This document shows positions 1 to 4,339 of a stretch of DNA of 5,504 nt, one piece after another. The stretch comes from Parcubacteria group bacterium Greene0416_79 (GTDB lineage Bacteria; Patescibacteriota; Minisyncoccia; Phycocordibacterales; UBA10002). A model generated the notes under the pieces. That model had not been told where the DNA came from, made no database searches, and was given only the letters and a program-made list of their open reading frames with translations. The first letter of the stretch is position 1. Each line of letters starts with the position of its first letter. The stretch spans positions 1 to 5,504 of the forward strand of contig VMES01000027.1 of assembly GCA_007375655.1 (NCBI GenBank). The letters are read 5' to 3'. A program made the translations under genes and the position numbers.

Positions 1-1
1 G

Positions 2-79
2 CAAGGCGGCACCATCCGCGCCGAGTCAGGAGGGGAGGGGAAAGGTTCTACTTTTATCGTAGAGTTGCCGTTGGTCTAA
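2..79 (+). CDS. C-terminal end of a sensor histidine kinase (5' part outside window)
   Basis: Only the last 25 codons and the TAA are present. The frame reads QGGTIRAESGGEGKGSTF and ends FIVELPLV. This pattern (GG.I.AES..G.GSTF...LP) is the end of the HATPase_c ATP-binding domain of two-component sensor kinases. The family autophosphorylates a histidine and passes the phosphate to a response regulator; the catalytic boxes lie upstream of the window. A second, frameshifted copy of the same 3' region lies at 632-833, and bases 1-27 are identical to 754-780. No terminator follows, and the promoter of the toxin-antitoxin module overlaps the last codons. Family assignment is good for so short a piece, but the subfamily cannot be told. 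Confidence 0.8.
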   Translation, partial: QGGTIRAESGGEGKGSTFIVELPLV

Positions 80-93
80 CAATGGAGTAAAAT
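65..93 (+). promoter_or_regulatory. Predicted sigma70-type promoter of the toxin-antitoxin operon
   Basis: TTGCCG (65-70) and TAAAAT (88-93) are separated by exactly 17 bp and match 4/6 and 5/6 of the consensus hexamers. The -35 lies inside the last kinase codons. The -10 ends 6 nt before the antitoxin ATG at 100, so transcription should start at or next to that ATG, giving a leaderless message. The GGAG at 84-87 would then lie upstream of the transcript and not serve as an SD. Confidence 0.5.
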
Positions 94-99
94 GGTGAT

Positions 100-294
100 A
101 TGCTCACACTTGAGAGAAAACTACATATGCGTGTGCGAACTGCGGCGCGGGAGCTTGGTCTTCCCGAACGCGAGGTGCTCAATCGTGCGGTGTCTTCGTA
201 TCTGTTGGAATTGGAGGAGTGGCAACTTCTGAAGGAAGAACTGAGAATGTGGGATGTATTGTCGGCGAAAGCACTGACTAAATATAAATTGTAA
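100..294 (+). CDS. Small ribbon-helix-helix-like antitoxin
   Basis: A 64-residue protein directly upstream of a MazF/PemK toxin. Residues 9-40 (HMRVRTAARELGLPEREVLN and on to SSYLLELEE) fit a short beta strand followed by two helices, the layout of ribbon-helix-helix DNA-binding antitoxins. The C-terminal part with EEWQLLKEELRMWDVLS is acidic and aromatic, as expected of a toxin-binding tail. The likely role is to neutralise the toxin and repress its own promoter at 65-93. ATG 100 is chosen because no in-frame start lies upstream and the -10 box is 6 nt away. The stop is 4 nt before the toxin start, so translation is probably coupled. The role comes mainly from context; the fold is inferred by eye, and named antitoxin families could not be distinguished. 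Confidence 0.75.
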   Translation: MLTLERKLHMRVRTAARELGLPEREVLNRAVSSYLLELEEWQLLKEELRMWDVLSAKALTKYKL

Positions 295-298
295 GCTT

Positions 299-625
299 AT
301 GAAGCCTGGAGAGGTATGGATGGTGCGGATTCCGGAACTTGGAACGCACGAACAAAGCGGTACACGACCATCTGTTATTGTAGCCCACATTACCAAGACA
401 TTGGCGACCATCATTCCCTGCACCACAAACCGGAAGGCGTTGCGTTTCCCCTTGACCTATCTCATTGAACCAACAACACAGAACGGGCTGACTGAGCCCT
501 CTGTGGCTCTCGTTTTTCATCTTCGTACCATTGATGTAACTTATTTTTCTGCAAAACTGGGCGAACTTGAAAGAAAGACATTCTCATCATTGAAAAAACA
601 CGCCCATCGTCTTATCGGTAAGTAA
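299..625 (+). CDS. MazF/PemK-type endoribonuclease toxin
   Basis: A 108-residue protein, the normal size for PemK/MazF toxins, which cleave mRNA at short sequences. The N-terminus MKPGEVWMVRIPELGTHEQS followed by GTRPSVIV (residues 22-29) is the family signature G(D/E)(I/V)W.V...G.E..G.RP..(V/I)V. The Arg of GTRP and the Thr in CTTNR (about residues 41-45) occupy the usual active-site positions. The C-terminal segment EPSVALVFHLRTIDVTYFSA matches the conserved (S/P)....(D/H).(I/L)RT(I/V)D strand and helix. No SD precedes ATG 299, and the preceding stop is 4 nt away, which fits translation coupled to the antitoxin. The reading frame is intact, so the toxin is probably functional. It ends only about 7 bp before the kinase remnant. 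Confidence 0.93.
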   Translation: MKPGEVWMVRIPELGTHEQSGTRPSVIVAHITKTLATIIPCTTNRKALRFPLTYLIEPTTQNGLTEPSVALVFHLRTIDVTYFSAKLGELERKTFSSLKKHAHRLIGK

Positions 626-631
626 CGGCAT

Positions 632-833
632 AGAGCGGGGCCAAGAATTGAATCAAGTATAGACAAGGCGAACCTGCGCGGCACGGGGCTTGGACTCTAT
701 GTTGCCCGGCAACTCATTGAAGCGCCCGACTACGCAGAAGCTTCGACGGGCAAGCAAGGCGGCACCATCCGCGCCGAGTCCGAAGGGGAAGGGGAAAGGC
801 CCGACATTCATGGTTGAGCTTCCAACCAGTTAA
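632..833 (+). pseudogene. 3' remnant of a second sensor histidine kinase gene, frameshifted
   Basis: Reading from 632 gives RAGPRIESSIDKANLRGTGL followed by GLYVARQLIE, the region just before and including the G2 box (GTGLGL) of the HATPase_c domain, then KQGGTIRAESEGEG. At about 785-797 the purine-rich run has one extra base compared with the copy at 25-45. This moves the reading frame to an early TGA at 815-817. In the +1 frame the expected tail (KGPTFMVELPTS, TAA at 831-833) is still readable. The N-terminal dimerisation and most of the catalytic domain are missing because the fragment starts just after the toxin stop. It has no start codon of its own. This is a dead remnant of a tandem duplicate or of a gene split by the toxin-antitoxin insertion. 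Confidence 0.85.
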
Positions 834-852
834 AAAAGAACCCCCCGTCGTT

Positions 853-880
853 ATTCTGTTGTTCTTGAGAACATCAGAAT
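853..880. repeat. Imperfect inverted repeat (12-bp arms, one mismatch)
   Basis: ATTCTGTTGTTC (853-864) pairs with GAACATCAGAAT (869-880) across a TTGA loop, with one mismatch. It lies between the kinase remnant and the 143-residue gene. No T-run follows it on the plus strand, so it is not a clear terminator. It could still help end transcription from the upstream operon or act as an operator. Confidence 0.4.
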
Positions 881-911
881 AGAGCCCCGCATATTTTCGT
901 GGAGTTACCCG

Positions 912-917
912 TAGTAT
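912..917 (+). promoter_or_regulatory. Possible -10 box for the 143-residue gene
   Basis: TAGTAT ends 7 nt before ATG 925. The same hexamer ends 6 nt before rpmG. No good -35 is visible. No SD lies at normal distance, the only GGAG being 20 nt upstream. A leaderless message is the simplest reading. Confidence 0.3.
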
Positions 918-924
918 ATATCAA

Positions 925-1356
925 ATGATCTTTACATTGTGGCACCGCATACTGGGAATGGAAAAGCACACTCTCGCGTGGCACGAAGCCGATATGGCGG
1001 ATGAAATGAGAGAGTATAAGACGGCCGTGCGGTTTATGGAGAGATGGAGCGAGGTTTCTGATGTGGTCTATAGCTATACTCGGGCAAAATGGTCCGGGCA
1101 CTCTGAACTGTCTTTCCCGTTGCCCCGTAGATATTTAATCTGGGGAGCTCTGTATATGTTCCCCAAATACACTTTGCGGTGGCTCTTTTTTGTTATTGTA
1201 GGAAAATTAGCAGGTTCTCCCCAAATCATCCGCGCCGTGCGTAATCCTCAAAAATCAGAAAAGCTGAAAAACATTGCCGCCGCGTACCATCTTGACGAGG
1301 AACGATTTTTCGCACTGTGCCAGAACTTGCTGAAGTACTGGATACTGTTGAAGTAG
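925..1356 (+). CDS. Conserved protein of unknown function, 143 residues
   Basis: An intact frame starts MIFTLWHRILGMEKHTLAWH and continues EADMADEMREYKTAVRFMER, then WSEVSDVVYSYTRAKWSGHS. I recognise this layout (GMEKHTL.WH..DM.DE, then WSE.SDV.Y.YTRA.WSGH, then a PKY.LRW segment and a C-terminal LK.IA..Y.L) as that of an unnamed family seen often in Patescibacteria; this is from memory, not a search. His, Asp and Glu residues clustered in residues 15-28 could bind metal or form an active site. Residues around 72-94 are hydrophobic and aromatic, perhaps an amphipathic or single membrane-associated helix. No other in-frame start lies upstream, since a stop occurs at 880-882. It stands alone between the kinase remnant and a degenerate gene. 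The function is unknown. Confidence 0.75.
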   Translation: MIFTLWHRILGMEKHTLAWHEADMADEMREYKTAVRFMERWSEVSDVVYSYTRAKWSGHSELSFPLPRRYLIWGALYMFPKYTLRWLFFVIVGKLAGSPQIIRAVRNPQKSEKLKNIAAAYHLDEERFFALCQNLLKYWILLK

Positions 1357-1396
1357 CTGCTATCTCTTGAAAGAGAAGTGTTCTTCCAATTCTTCT

Positions 1397-1678
1397 ATGG
1401 CTACAAAAAACGAAGTCCTCGGCACTGATATTGGAGATGTGATTATCAATCATCGCTCGGTAGATAAAAGTGATAGGACGCTATATGAGGAATGTTACTT
1501 AACCATTCCTACCGCAGAAGAAAAACATGACAACCTCTTTTCTTCTTTCCTTCCCTTTCCTCCCATTGCTCCGCATATGCCATGTAAGTACGATCGTAGC
1601 TACATGGCATCGTTGGAACATGGAACATACATGACCAGGGCGATATGCTGGTGTTTCTCTTTTTGCGCATCGGCGTGA
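1397..1678 (+). pseudogene. Degenerate HAD-like hydrolase, N-terminal portion only
   Basis: From ATG 1397 the frame reads MATKNEVLGTDIGDVIINHR and then SVDKSDRTLYEECYLTIPTA. The DIG(D/G)VI motif followed by a short charged loop and (Y/F)L.(T/I)P(A/T) is how a group of small HAD-superfamily proteins begins, with the first Asp as nucleophile. After about 1522 the frame stays open to 1678 but becomes compositionally odd (FSSFLPFPPIAPHMPC and so on). It carries none of the later HAD motifs and runs through the 34-bp palindrome at 1577-1610. A TTG at 1367 could extend the start, but those residues are not family-like. I read it as a truncated gene of about 42 recognisable residues joined to unrelated sequence. 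The family call is moderate and from memory. Confidence 0.45.
1577..1610. repeat. 34-bp nested palindrome
   Basis: Outer arms ATGCCATGTA (1577-1586) and TACATGGCAT (1601-1610) are perfect complements. Between them sits a second perfect palindrome TACGATCGTA (1589-1598), flanked by 2-nt mismatched steps (AG and GC). The symmetry stops at both ends of the 34 bp. It lies at the degenerate 3' side of the HAD remnant. Possible roles are a dimeric or tetrameric protein operator, a hairpin transposon end or a REP-like element. No T-run follows on either strand. Confidence 0.8.
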
Positions 1679-1758
1679 TGCGTGCGCGTCAGCGTACATC
1701 TTTTATGAGCGAACTGTGGAGAGAGATGAAATGGCAACGCAAGGACACACACATTTTC

Positions 1759-1787
1759 TTGCGTATTTGAGTGTGGTGGGGTAGTAT
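1759..1787 (+). promoter_or_regulatory. Predicted promoter of rpmG
   Basis: TTGCGT (1759-1764) and TAGTAT (1782-1787) are separated by 17 bp. The -10 ends 6 nt before the rpmG ATG at 1794, the same spacing as at the antitoxin gene, so the transcript would begin at or near the start codon. The GGTGGGG at 1775-1781 lies too far upstream to be a convincing SD. Confidence 0.45.
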
Positions 1788-1793
1788 CTTCGC

Positions 1794-1952
1794 ATGTCCC
1801 AAGAGCGTCTCATAAAACTCGCGTGTGAAAAGTGCAAGCGCGTGAATTACTGGAGCGAGAAAAACAAGAAGAAAGTGGAGCGGAAGATTGAGCTTTTGAA
1901 ATTTTGCCTGTGGTGCCGGAAGCGGACGAAGCATACGGAGACAAAGAAATAA
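1794..1952 (+). CDS. rpmG: Ribosomal protein bL33, zinc-binding form
   Basis: A 52-residue protein, the normal bL33 length. It reads MSQERLIKLACEKCKRVNYW, SEKNKKKVERKIELLKFCLW, CRKRTKHTETKK. CEKC (residues 11-14) and CLWC (38-41) are the two CxxC pairs that hold one zinc ion in C+ forms. The N.......K.(E/L)L.K(F/Y)C..C.(K/R).T.H pattern is diagnostic. It is a small protein of the 50S subunit near the E site. The start is fixed by homology and by the -10 box 6 nt upstream. It precedes tRNA-Trp by 44 bp, the order seen in the widespread rpmG-trnW-secE-nusG cluster, but here secE is absent. Identification is essentially certain. Confidence 0.97.
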   Translation: MSQERLIKLACEKCKRVNYWSEKNKKKVERKIELLKFCLWCRKRTKHTETKK

Positions 1953-1996
1953 TCCGCTCGGGTTACTTTTTGTTTTTTGTGTTATCATTTCTTCCC

Positions 1997-2067
1997 GGGA
2001 GCTTAGTTAAGTGGTATAACTGCGGTCTCCAAAACCGCGGTCGGGGGTTCGATTCCCTCAGCTCCCG
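1997..2067 (+). tRNA. trnW: tRNA-Trp (anticodon CCA)
   Basis: A full cloverleaf can be folded by eye. The acceptor stem is GGGAGCT (1997-2003) with AGCTCCC (2060-2066). The D arm is GTTA/TAAC (2006-2020). The anticodon stem GCGGT/ACCGC encloses the loop CTCCAAA with anticodon CCA at 2029-2031. The variable loop is GGTC. The T arm is GGGGG-TTCGATT-CCCTC with one G-T pair, and the discriminator base is G2067. The genomic sequence after it does not encode CCA, so the 3' CCA must be added. CCA reads only UGG, so UGA is not read as Trp by this tRNA. The next gene begins at 2069, a single base downstream. Confidence 0.97.
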
Positions 2068-2068
2068 C

Positions 2069-2719
2069 ATGGAATCGCATCGCTCCAACGATGTGGTAAG
2101 TGGCGCACTGCATCTTGCGGGGGCCGTGGGAGCGATTGCGGTCCTCGCGGTGCTCATTGTCTTCGCGGCCCTTCGGGGCGGGGTGTGGCATACGGTCGGA
2201 TACGCGCTCTATGGGAGTGGCCTCATTCTCTTGTATGCGGTAAGCGCGTCATACCATTTTGTCCCTCCGCAACGGATGCGTCTTAAGGCATGGTTTCGGC
2301 GGCTTGACCACGCGATGATATTCATACTCATTGCCGCGACATACACGCCGGTCACGTTTATCGCGCTTCCGATGGGCTGGCGGTGGTCCATCTTCGGGGT
2401 CATCTGGGGCCTCGCGTTTCTTGGGTGTGCGCTCAAGATGCGGCGCACGGAGACCATACCGCGGTTTCTCTCGCCGATACTTTATCTGGCGATGGGCTGG
2501 CTCATTCTTCTTGCCCTTCAGCCGCTTCGCGCCTCAATGAGCGTAGGCGAGCTATGGCTTCTGATTGCAGGCGGGATTTCCTACACGCTTGGCGTGGCGT
2601 TCTTTGCGCTTGACCGCGTGCTCCCGCAGCAGAAGTACTTCTGGATGCACGAGATGTTCCATGTCTTCGTGCTTAGCGGCAGCGCGCTGCATACGATTCT
2701 CATGTTTCGTCTGTTGTAG
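2069..2719 (+). CDS. trhA: Hemolysin III / PAQR family seven-helix membrane protein
   Basis: A 216-residue protein, typical for the bacterial TrhA/YqfA group. It has about seven hydrophobic helices. Family motifs are visible in order: S...H near the N-terminus (SGALHLAG), SASYHF at about residue 60, a LDHAMIF..I..TYTP segment at about 80-95, and HEMFHVFVLSGSALH near the C-terminus. The Ser, Asp and three His residues are the set that binds zinc in PAQR proteins. Bacterial members have been linked to membrane fluidity balance rather than true hemolysis. The open frame extends upstream through the tRNA to 1904, but those residues are not family-like, so ATG 2069 is preferred. It lies one base after tRNA-Trp with no room for an SD; cleavage at the tRNA 3' end would leave an almost leaderless message. 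It ends 2 bp from miaA, convergently. Confidence 0.92.
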   Translation: MESHRSNDVVSGALHLAGAVGAIAVLAVLIVFAALRGGVWHTVGYALYGSGLILLYAVSASYHFVPPQRMRLKAWFRRLDHAMIFILIAATYTPVTFIALPMGWRWSIFGVIWGLAFLGCALKMRRTETIPRFLSPILYLAMGWLILLALQPLRASMSVGELWLLIAGGISYTLGVAFFALDRVLPQQKYFWMHEMFHVFVLSGSALHTILMFRLL

Positions 2720-2721
2720 CT

Positions 2722-3651
2722 TCAGAGATTTTTATCATTGAGAAAACGCGCGGCCTCCTCGGTGATTGCCGCGTGTTCATTCGGCCGGAACCACTTGATT
2801 CTCGCGTTGCGCCTAAACCACGTCATCTGCCGCTTCGCGTATCGCCAGATTTCGGTTTGAAGTCTTTCAATCATCGCCTCCTTTGTCAGGAGTCCTCGCA
2901 GATAACGGGAGACATATCGATATTCGAGCCCCAACGCTTCCATCCGCCGCCATGACAGTCCTTTTTCATGCAGCCGTCTGACCTCTCTCTCCATACCTTC
3001 GCCCATTCGTGCGAATAAGCGAATGACGATTTTCTTTTTCAGTGTTTCCGGCGGCAGCGTGAGTCCAATCCAGATCGGTCTGAACTTCGGTGAGATACTG
3101 TATCTGAGGGGTGGGACAGAGCCGAGCTCCTCCGCAATTTCAATGGCGCGAATCAGACGGCGCGGATTTTTCGGGTCAATGCGTCTTGCCCGTCGAGGGT
3201 CCATTCTTGCAAGCAGGGCGAACAGTTCCTCGGTTGATTTTCTGGCAAGTTTTGCGCGCAGTGTCGGATTCGGATGGACGGCAGGGAGGGTGAGTATGCC
3301 AAGAATCGCATTGATATAGAGGCCTGAGCCGCCCGCGACAATGGGAAGTTTTCCGCGCGCAGCGATTTCCTTGATTTTTTTACGCGCGAGCTCTTGAAAC
3401 TTGGCGACTGAAAATTGCTGCGCGGGCGAGGCAACGTCAAGCAGATGGTTGGGGACGCCTCGCCTCTCCCGCTTCGTCATCTTACCCGTTCCGATATCAA
3501 GCCCGCGGTACACTTGTCTGGAATCAGCGGAGATGATCTCTCCCCTGAATCGGCGCGCGAGCCGGACGGCGAGCGCGCTCTTGCCAACTGTGGTCGGCCC
3601 CAAAATCACCACAATTCTCTCGGTTTTTTTCTTGATCGCTTTTTCTTTCAT
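2722..3651 (-). CDS. miaA: tRNA dimethylallyltransferase (i6A37 synthesis)
   Basis: A 309-residue protein from ATG 3651, the usual MiaA size. It transfers a dimethylallyl group from DMAPP to N6 of A37 in tRNAs that read codons starting with U. Motifs in order: P-loop GPTTVGKS (about residues 18-25), DSRQVY (43-48) with the catalytic Asp, VPNHLLD (66-72), GGSGLYI (106-112), DPKNPRRLIRAIEI (about 158-171), GLEYRY (about 240) and KRQMTWFRR (about 272-280). A GTG at 3718-3720 would add 23 residues of low-complexity sequence and place a 14-bp palindrome inside the gene, so ATG 3651 is preferred. Neither start has a clear SD. tRNA-Trp, encoded nearby, is a normal MiaA substrate class when A36-A37 is present, and here the bases after CCA are AA, so A37 is available. 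That link is inference. Confidence 0.96.
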   Translation of the reverse strand: MKEKAIKKKTERIVVILGPTTVGKSALAVRLARRFRGEIISADSRQVYRGLDIGTGKMTKRERRGVPNHLLDVASPAQQFSVAKFQELARKKIKEIAARGKLPIVAGGSGLYINAILGILTLPAVHPNPTLRAKLARKSTEELFALLARMDPRRARRIDPKNPRRLIRAIEIAEELGSVPPLRYSISPKFRPIWIGLTLPPETLKKKIVIRLFARMGEGMEREVRRLHEKGLSWRRMEALGLEYRYVSRYLRGLLTKEAMIERLQTEIWRYAKRQMTWFRRNARIKWFRPNEHAAITEEAARFLNDKNL

Positions 3652-3701
3652 GGAAACGCTGCCCCGTCTCGTTACCTCGCTACTCGTATTCGTTGTTTTT
3701 T

Positions 3702-3715
3702 TATTCGCGCGAATA
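3702..3715. promoter_or_regulatory. 14-bp perfect palindrome upstream of miaA
   Basis: TATTCGCGCGAATA is its own reverse complement and lies about 50 bp upstream of the preferred miaA start. It could be a dimeric regulator site. On the plus strand it follows a T-run rather than preceding one, so it is not a terminator in that direction. Confidence 0.4.
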
Positions 3716-3720
3716 GGCAC

Positions 3721-3838
3721 ATAAGGATGGAGAAGGATGGAGAAAAATGGAAGATGGCGAAGAAGGACGGGAAGAAAATAAGGATATAAGGATATAGGGA
3801 TATAGGGGGCAGAAGAAAGGAATCAAAAAAAGAAAAGG
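3721..3838. repeat. Purine-rich tract with short tandem repeats
   Basis: About 86% of the plus-strand bases are A or G (17 pyrimidines in 118). Two kinds of short tandem repeat sit inside it: AAGGATGGAG twice (3723-3742), and three copies of an 8-bp unit, (A/G)GGATATA, at 3781-3804. On the minus strand it is a polypyrimidine tract between the small-RNA terminator and miaA. No credible gene crosses it. It probably arose by slippage and could form triplex or unusually stiff DNA. Confidence 0.75.
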
Positions 3839-3907
3839 CCGGTGATGCACAACACACTTCTTTGAGGATGGGCCATGAAGCCGAAGTGTGTCGTAGCGGT
3901 CACCGGC
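3825..3907 (-). terminator. Long intrinsic terminator of the candidate small RNA
   Basis: Outer arms GCCGGTGA/TCACCGGC (3838-3845 with 3900-3907) and inner arms ACACACTTC/GAAGTGTGT (3852-3860 with 3883-3891) form a two-part hairpin. Immediately after it on the minus strand comes CTTTTCTTTTTTT. It also isolates the upstream RNA from miaA. Confidence 0.7.
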
Positions 3908-4000
3908 AAAGATTCCGGTACCACAGCGTGCAGAGGGAACCATGCACCCAAAATGCACATTTGGGTTGCTGCGGCACCGGAGGAAACGCAAAAGAATCTT
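3825..4000 (-). ncRNA. Candidate structured small RNA, about 175 nt
   Basis: Read on the minus strand from about 4000, nearly every base can pair. AAGATT (4000-3995) closes with AATCTT (3914-3909). After a 14-nt one-sided bulge, CCGGTGCCGCAGC (3980-3968) pairs with GCTGTGGTACCGG (3927-3915) as a 13-bp helix with two G-U wobbles. On the plus strand these would be A-C mismatches, so the minus strand is the folded one. This helix encloses two small hairpins: CCAAA/TTTGG (plus coordinates 3948-3952 with 3960-3964) and GTGCA/TGCAC (3928-3932 with 3943-3947). One base after the closing helix comes a long terminator hairpin (3907-3838). A TTGACA promoter lies at 4006-4034. I do not recognise it as tmRNA, SRP RNA, RNase P RNA or 6S RNA. 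The ends are predicted. Confidence 0.6.
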
Positions 4001-4005
4001 CCTTA

Positions 4006-4034
4006 ACGTTACACCCCTCCTTTTTTGTTGTCAA
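4006..4034 (-). promoter_or_regulatory. Promoter of the candidate small RNA
   Basis: On the minus strand a perfect TTGACA (4034-4029) is followed after 17 bp by TAACGT (4011-4006), a weak -10 with 3/6 matches. The start would fall near 3999, which is where the first helix of the predicted fold begins. The spacer contains AAAGGAGGGG, an SD-like sequence with no usable start codon after it. Confidence 0.5.
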
Positions 4035-4048
4035 CATTTATGTGCAAG

Positions 4049-4067
4049 AAAAAACCGCCCGCGCGGT
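4049..4067 (-). terminator. Intrinsic terminator, minus strand
   Basis: On the minus strand a short GC-only stem ACCGC/GCGGT (4067-4063 with 4058-4054, loop GCGG) runs directly into a T-run (4054-4049). It lies just upstream of the small-RNA promoter and would stop transcripts arriving from the 22-bp hairpin region. Confidence 0.6.
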
Positions 4068-4086
4068 GTGAATCCGTGATGAAGGG

Positions 4087-4133
4087 ACAGAAAGGCTCAG
4101 CCTCAACCGCTGGTTGAGGCTGAGCCTTTCTGT
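4087..4133. repeat. Perfect 22-bp inverted repeat with 3-nt loop
   Basis: Arms 4087-4108 and 4112-4133 are exact complements without any mismatch; the loop is GCT. The outer end is ACAGAAAGG/CCTTTCTGT. The stem starts with an A-rich side and ends with CTTTCTGT, so it may act as a weak bidirectional terminator. A perfect 22-bp duplex is longer than most terminators and long enough to be an RNase III substrate. Confidence 0.85.
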
Positions 4134-4164
4134 AAGTGGTGAGGTATTCTGGGGACGGACAAAA

Positions 4165-4329
4165 GCAATAAAAAGGAGCCCTGCCGCACCAACCAGATCG
4201 GCAGGGCTCCGCGAGTGCCCTCGCTCATGGATAGGAAGAAGCGCCGGTACTCCTTCTGTCTACGAAACGCAGTAGTGGTGTGACCCGCGCGTCGTAGAGG
4301 TATTGGCATACGCTGCCAAGAGTACCGGC
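4165..4329 (-). ncRNA. Candidate structured RNA with a three-way junction
   Basis: On the minus strand GCCGGTACTC (4329-4320) pairs perfectly with GAGTACCGGC (4252-4243). Inside are two hairpins: TTGGCA/TGCCAA (4303-4308 with 4314-4319), directly stacked on the outer helix, and TCTACGA/TCGTAGA (4259-4265 with 4292-4298). A small GCGAG/CTCGC hairpin (4211-4224) and a terminator (4170-4210) follow. The arrangement resembles the RNA at 3825-4000: an outer helix, two inner hairpins, then a terminator. The 5' end is unknown and may reach about 4440. A short frame (stop at 4225-4227, ATG 4398) crosses this region and ends 15 nt before the terminator, so a small mRNA is the alternative. Confidence 0.45.
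4170..4210 (-). terminator. Strong intrinsic terminator, minus strand
   Basis: A perfect 12-bp GC-rich stem, GGAGCCCTGCCG/CGGCAGGGCTCC (4175-4186 with 4199-4210), has a 12-nt loop and is followed on the minus strand by TTTTTATTGCTTTT. This is a textbook layout in that direction only. Confidence 0.85.
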
Positions 4330-4339
4330 TAAAGGAAGA

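Noticed and set aside
1705..1770. 21-codon frame between the HAD remnant and rpmG
   Set aside because: No SD, no recognised sequence, and it overlaps the rpmG promoter. It is best treated as chance.
1689..1988. Minus-strand 99-residue open frame
   Set aside because: It is antisense to rpmG, which is certain on the plus strand.
1904..2068. Upstream extension of the hemolysin III frame to 1904
   Set aside because: The extra 55 residues translate the end of rpmG and the whole tRNA-Trp. They are not family-like.
3652..3720. GTG start of miaA adding 23 residues
   Set aside because: The extension is low-complexity, has no SD, and covers a perfect palindrome. MiaA proteins normally start a few residues before the P-loop, as from ATG 3651.
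3701..3991. Minus-strand open frame of 96 residues across the small-RNA candidate
   Set aside because: It runs straight through a terminator T-run and the polypyrimidine tract, ending in Ser/Pro/Phe repeats. The RNA fold explains the region better.
3825..4329. Known housekeeping RNAs (tmRNA, 6S, SRP RNA, RNase P RNA)
   Set aside because: None of the conserved core sequences I know for these RNAs is visible. ACAGAA does occur in the second RNA, but without the other RNase P regions.
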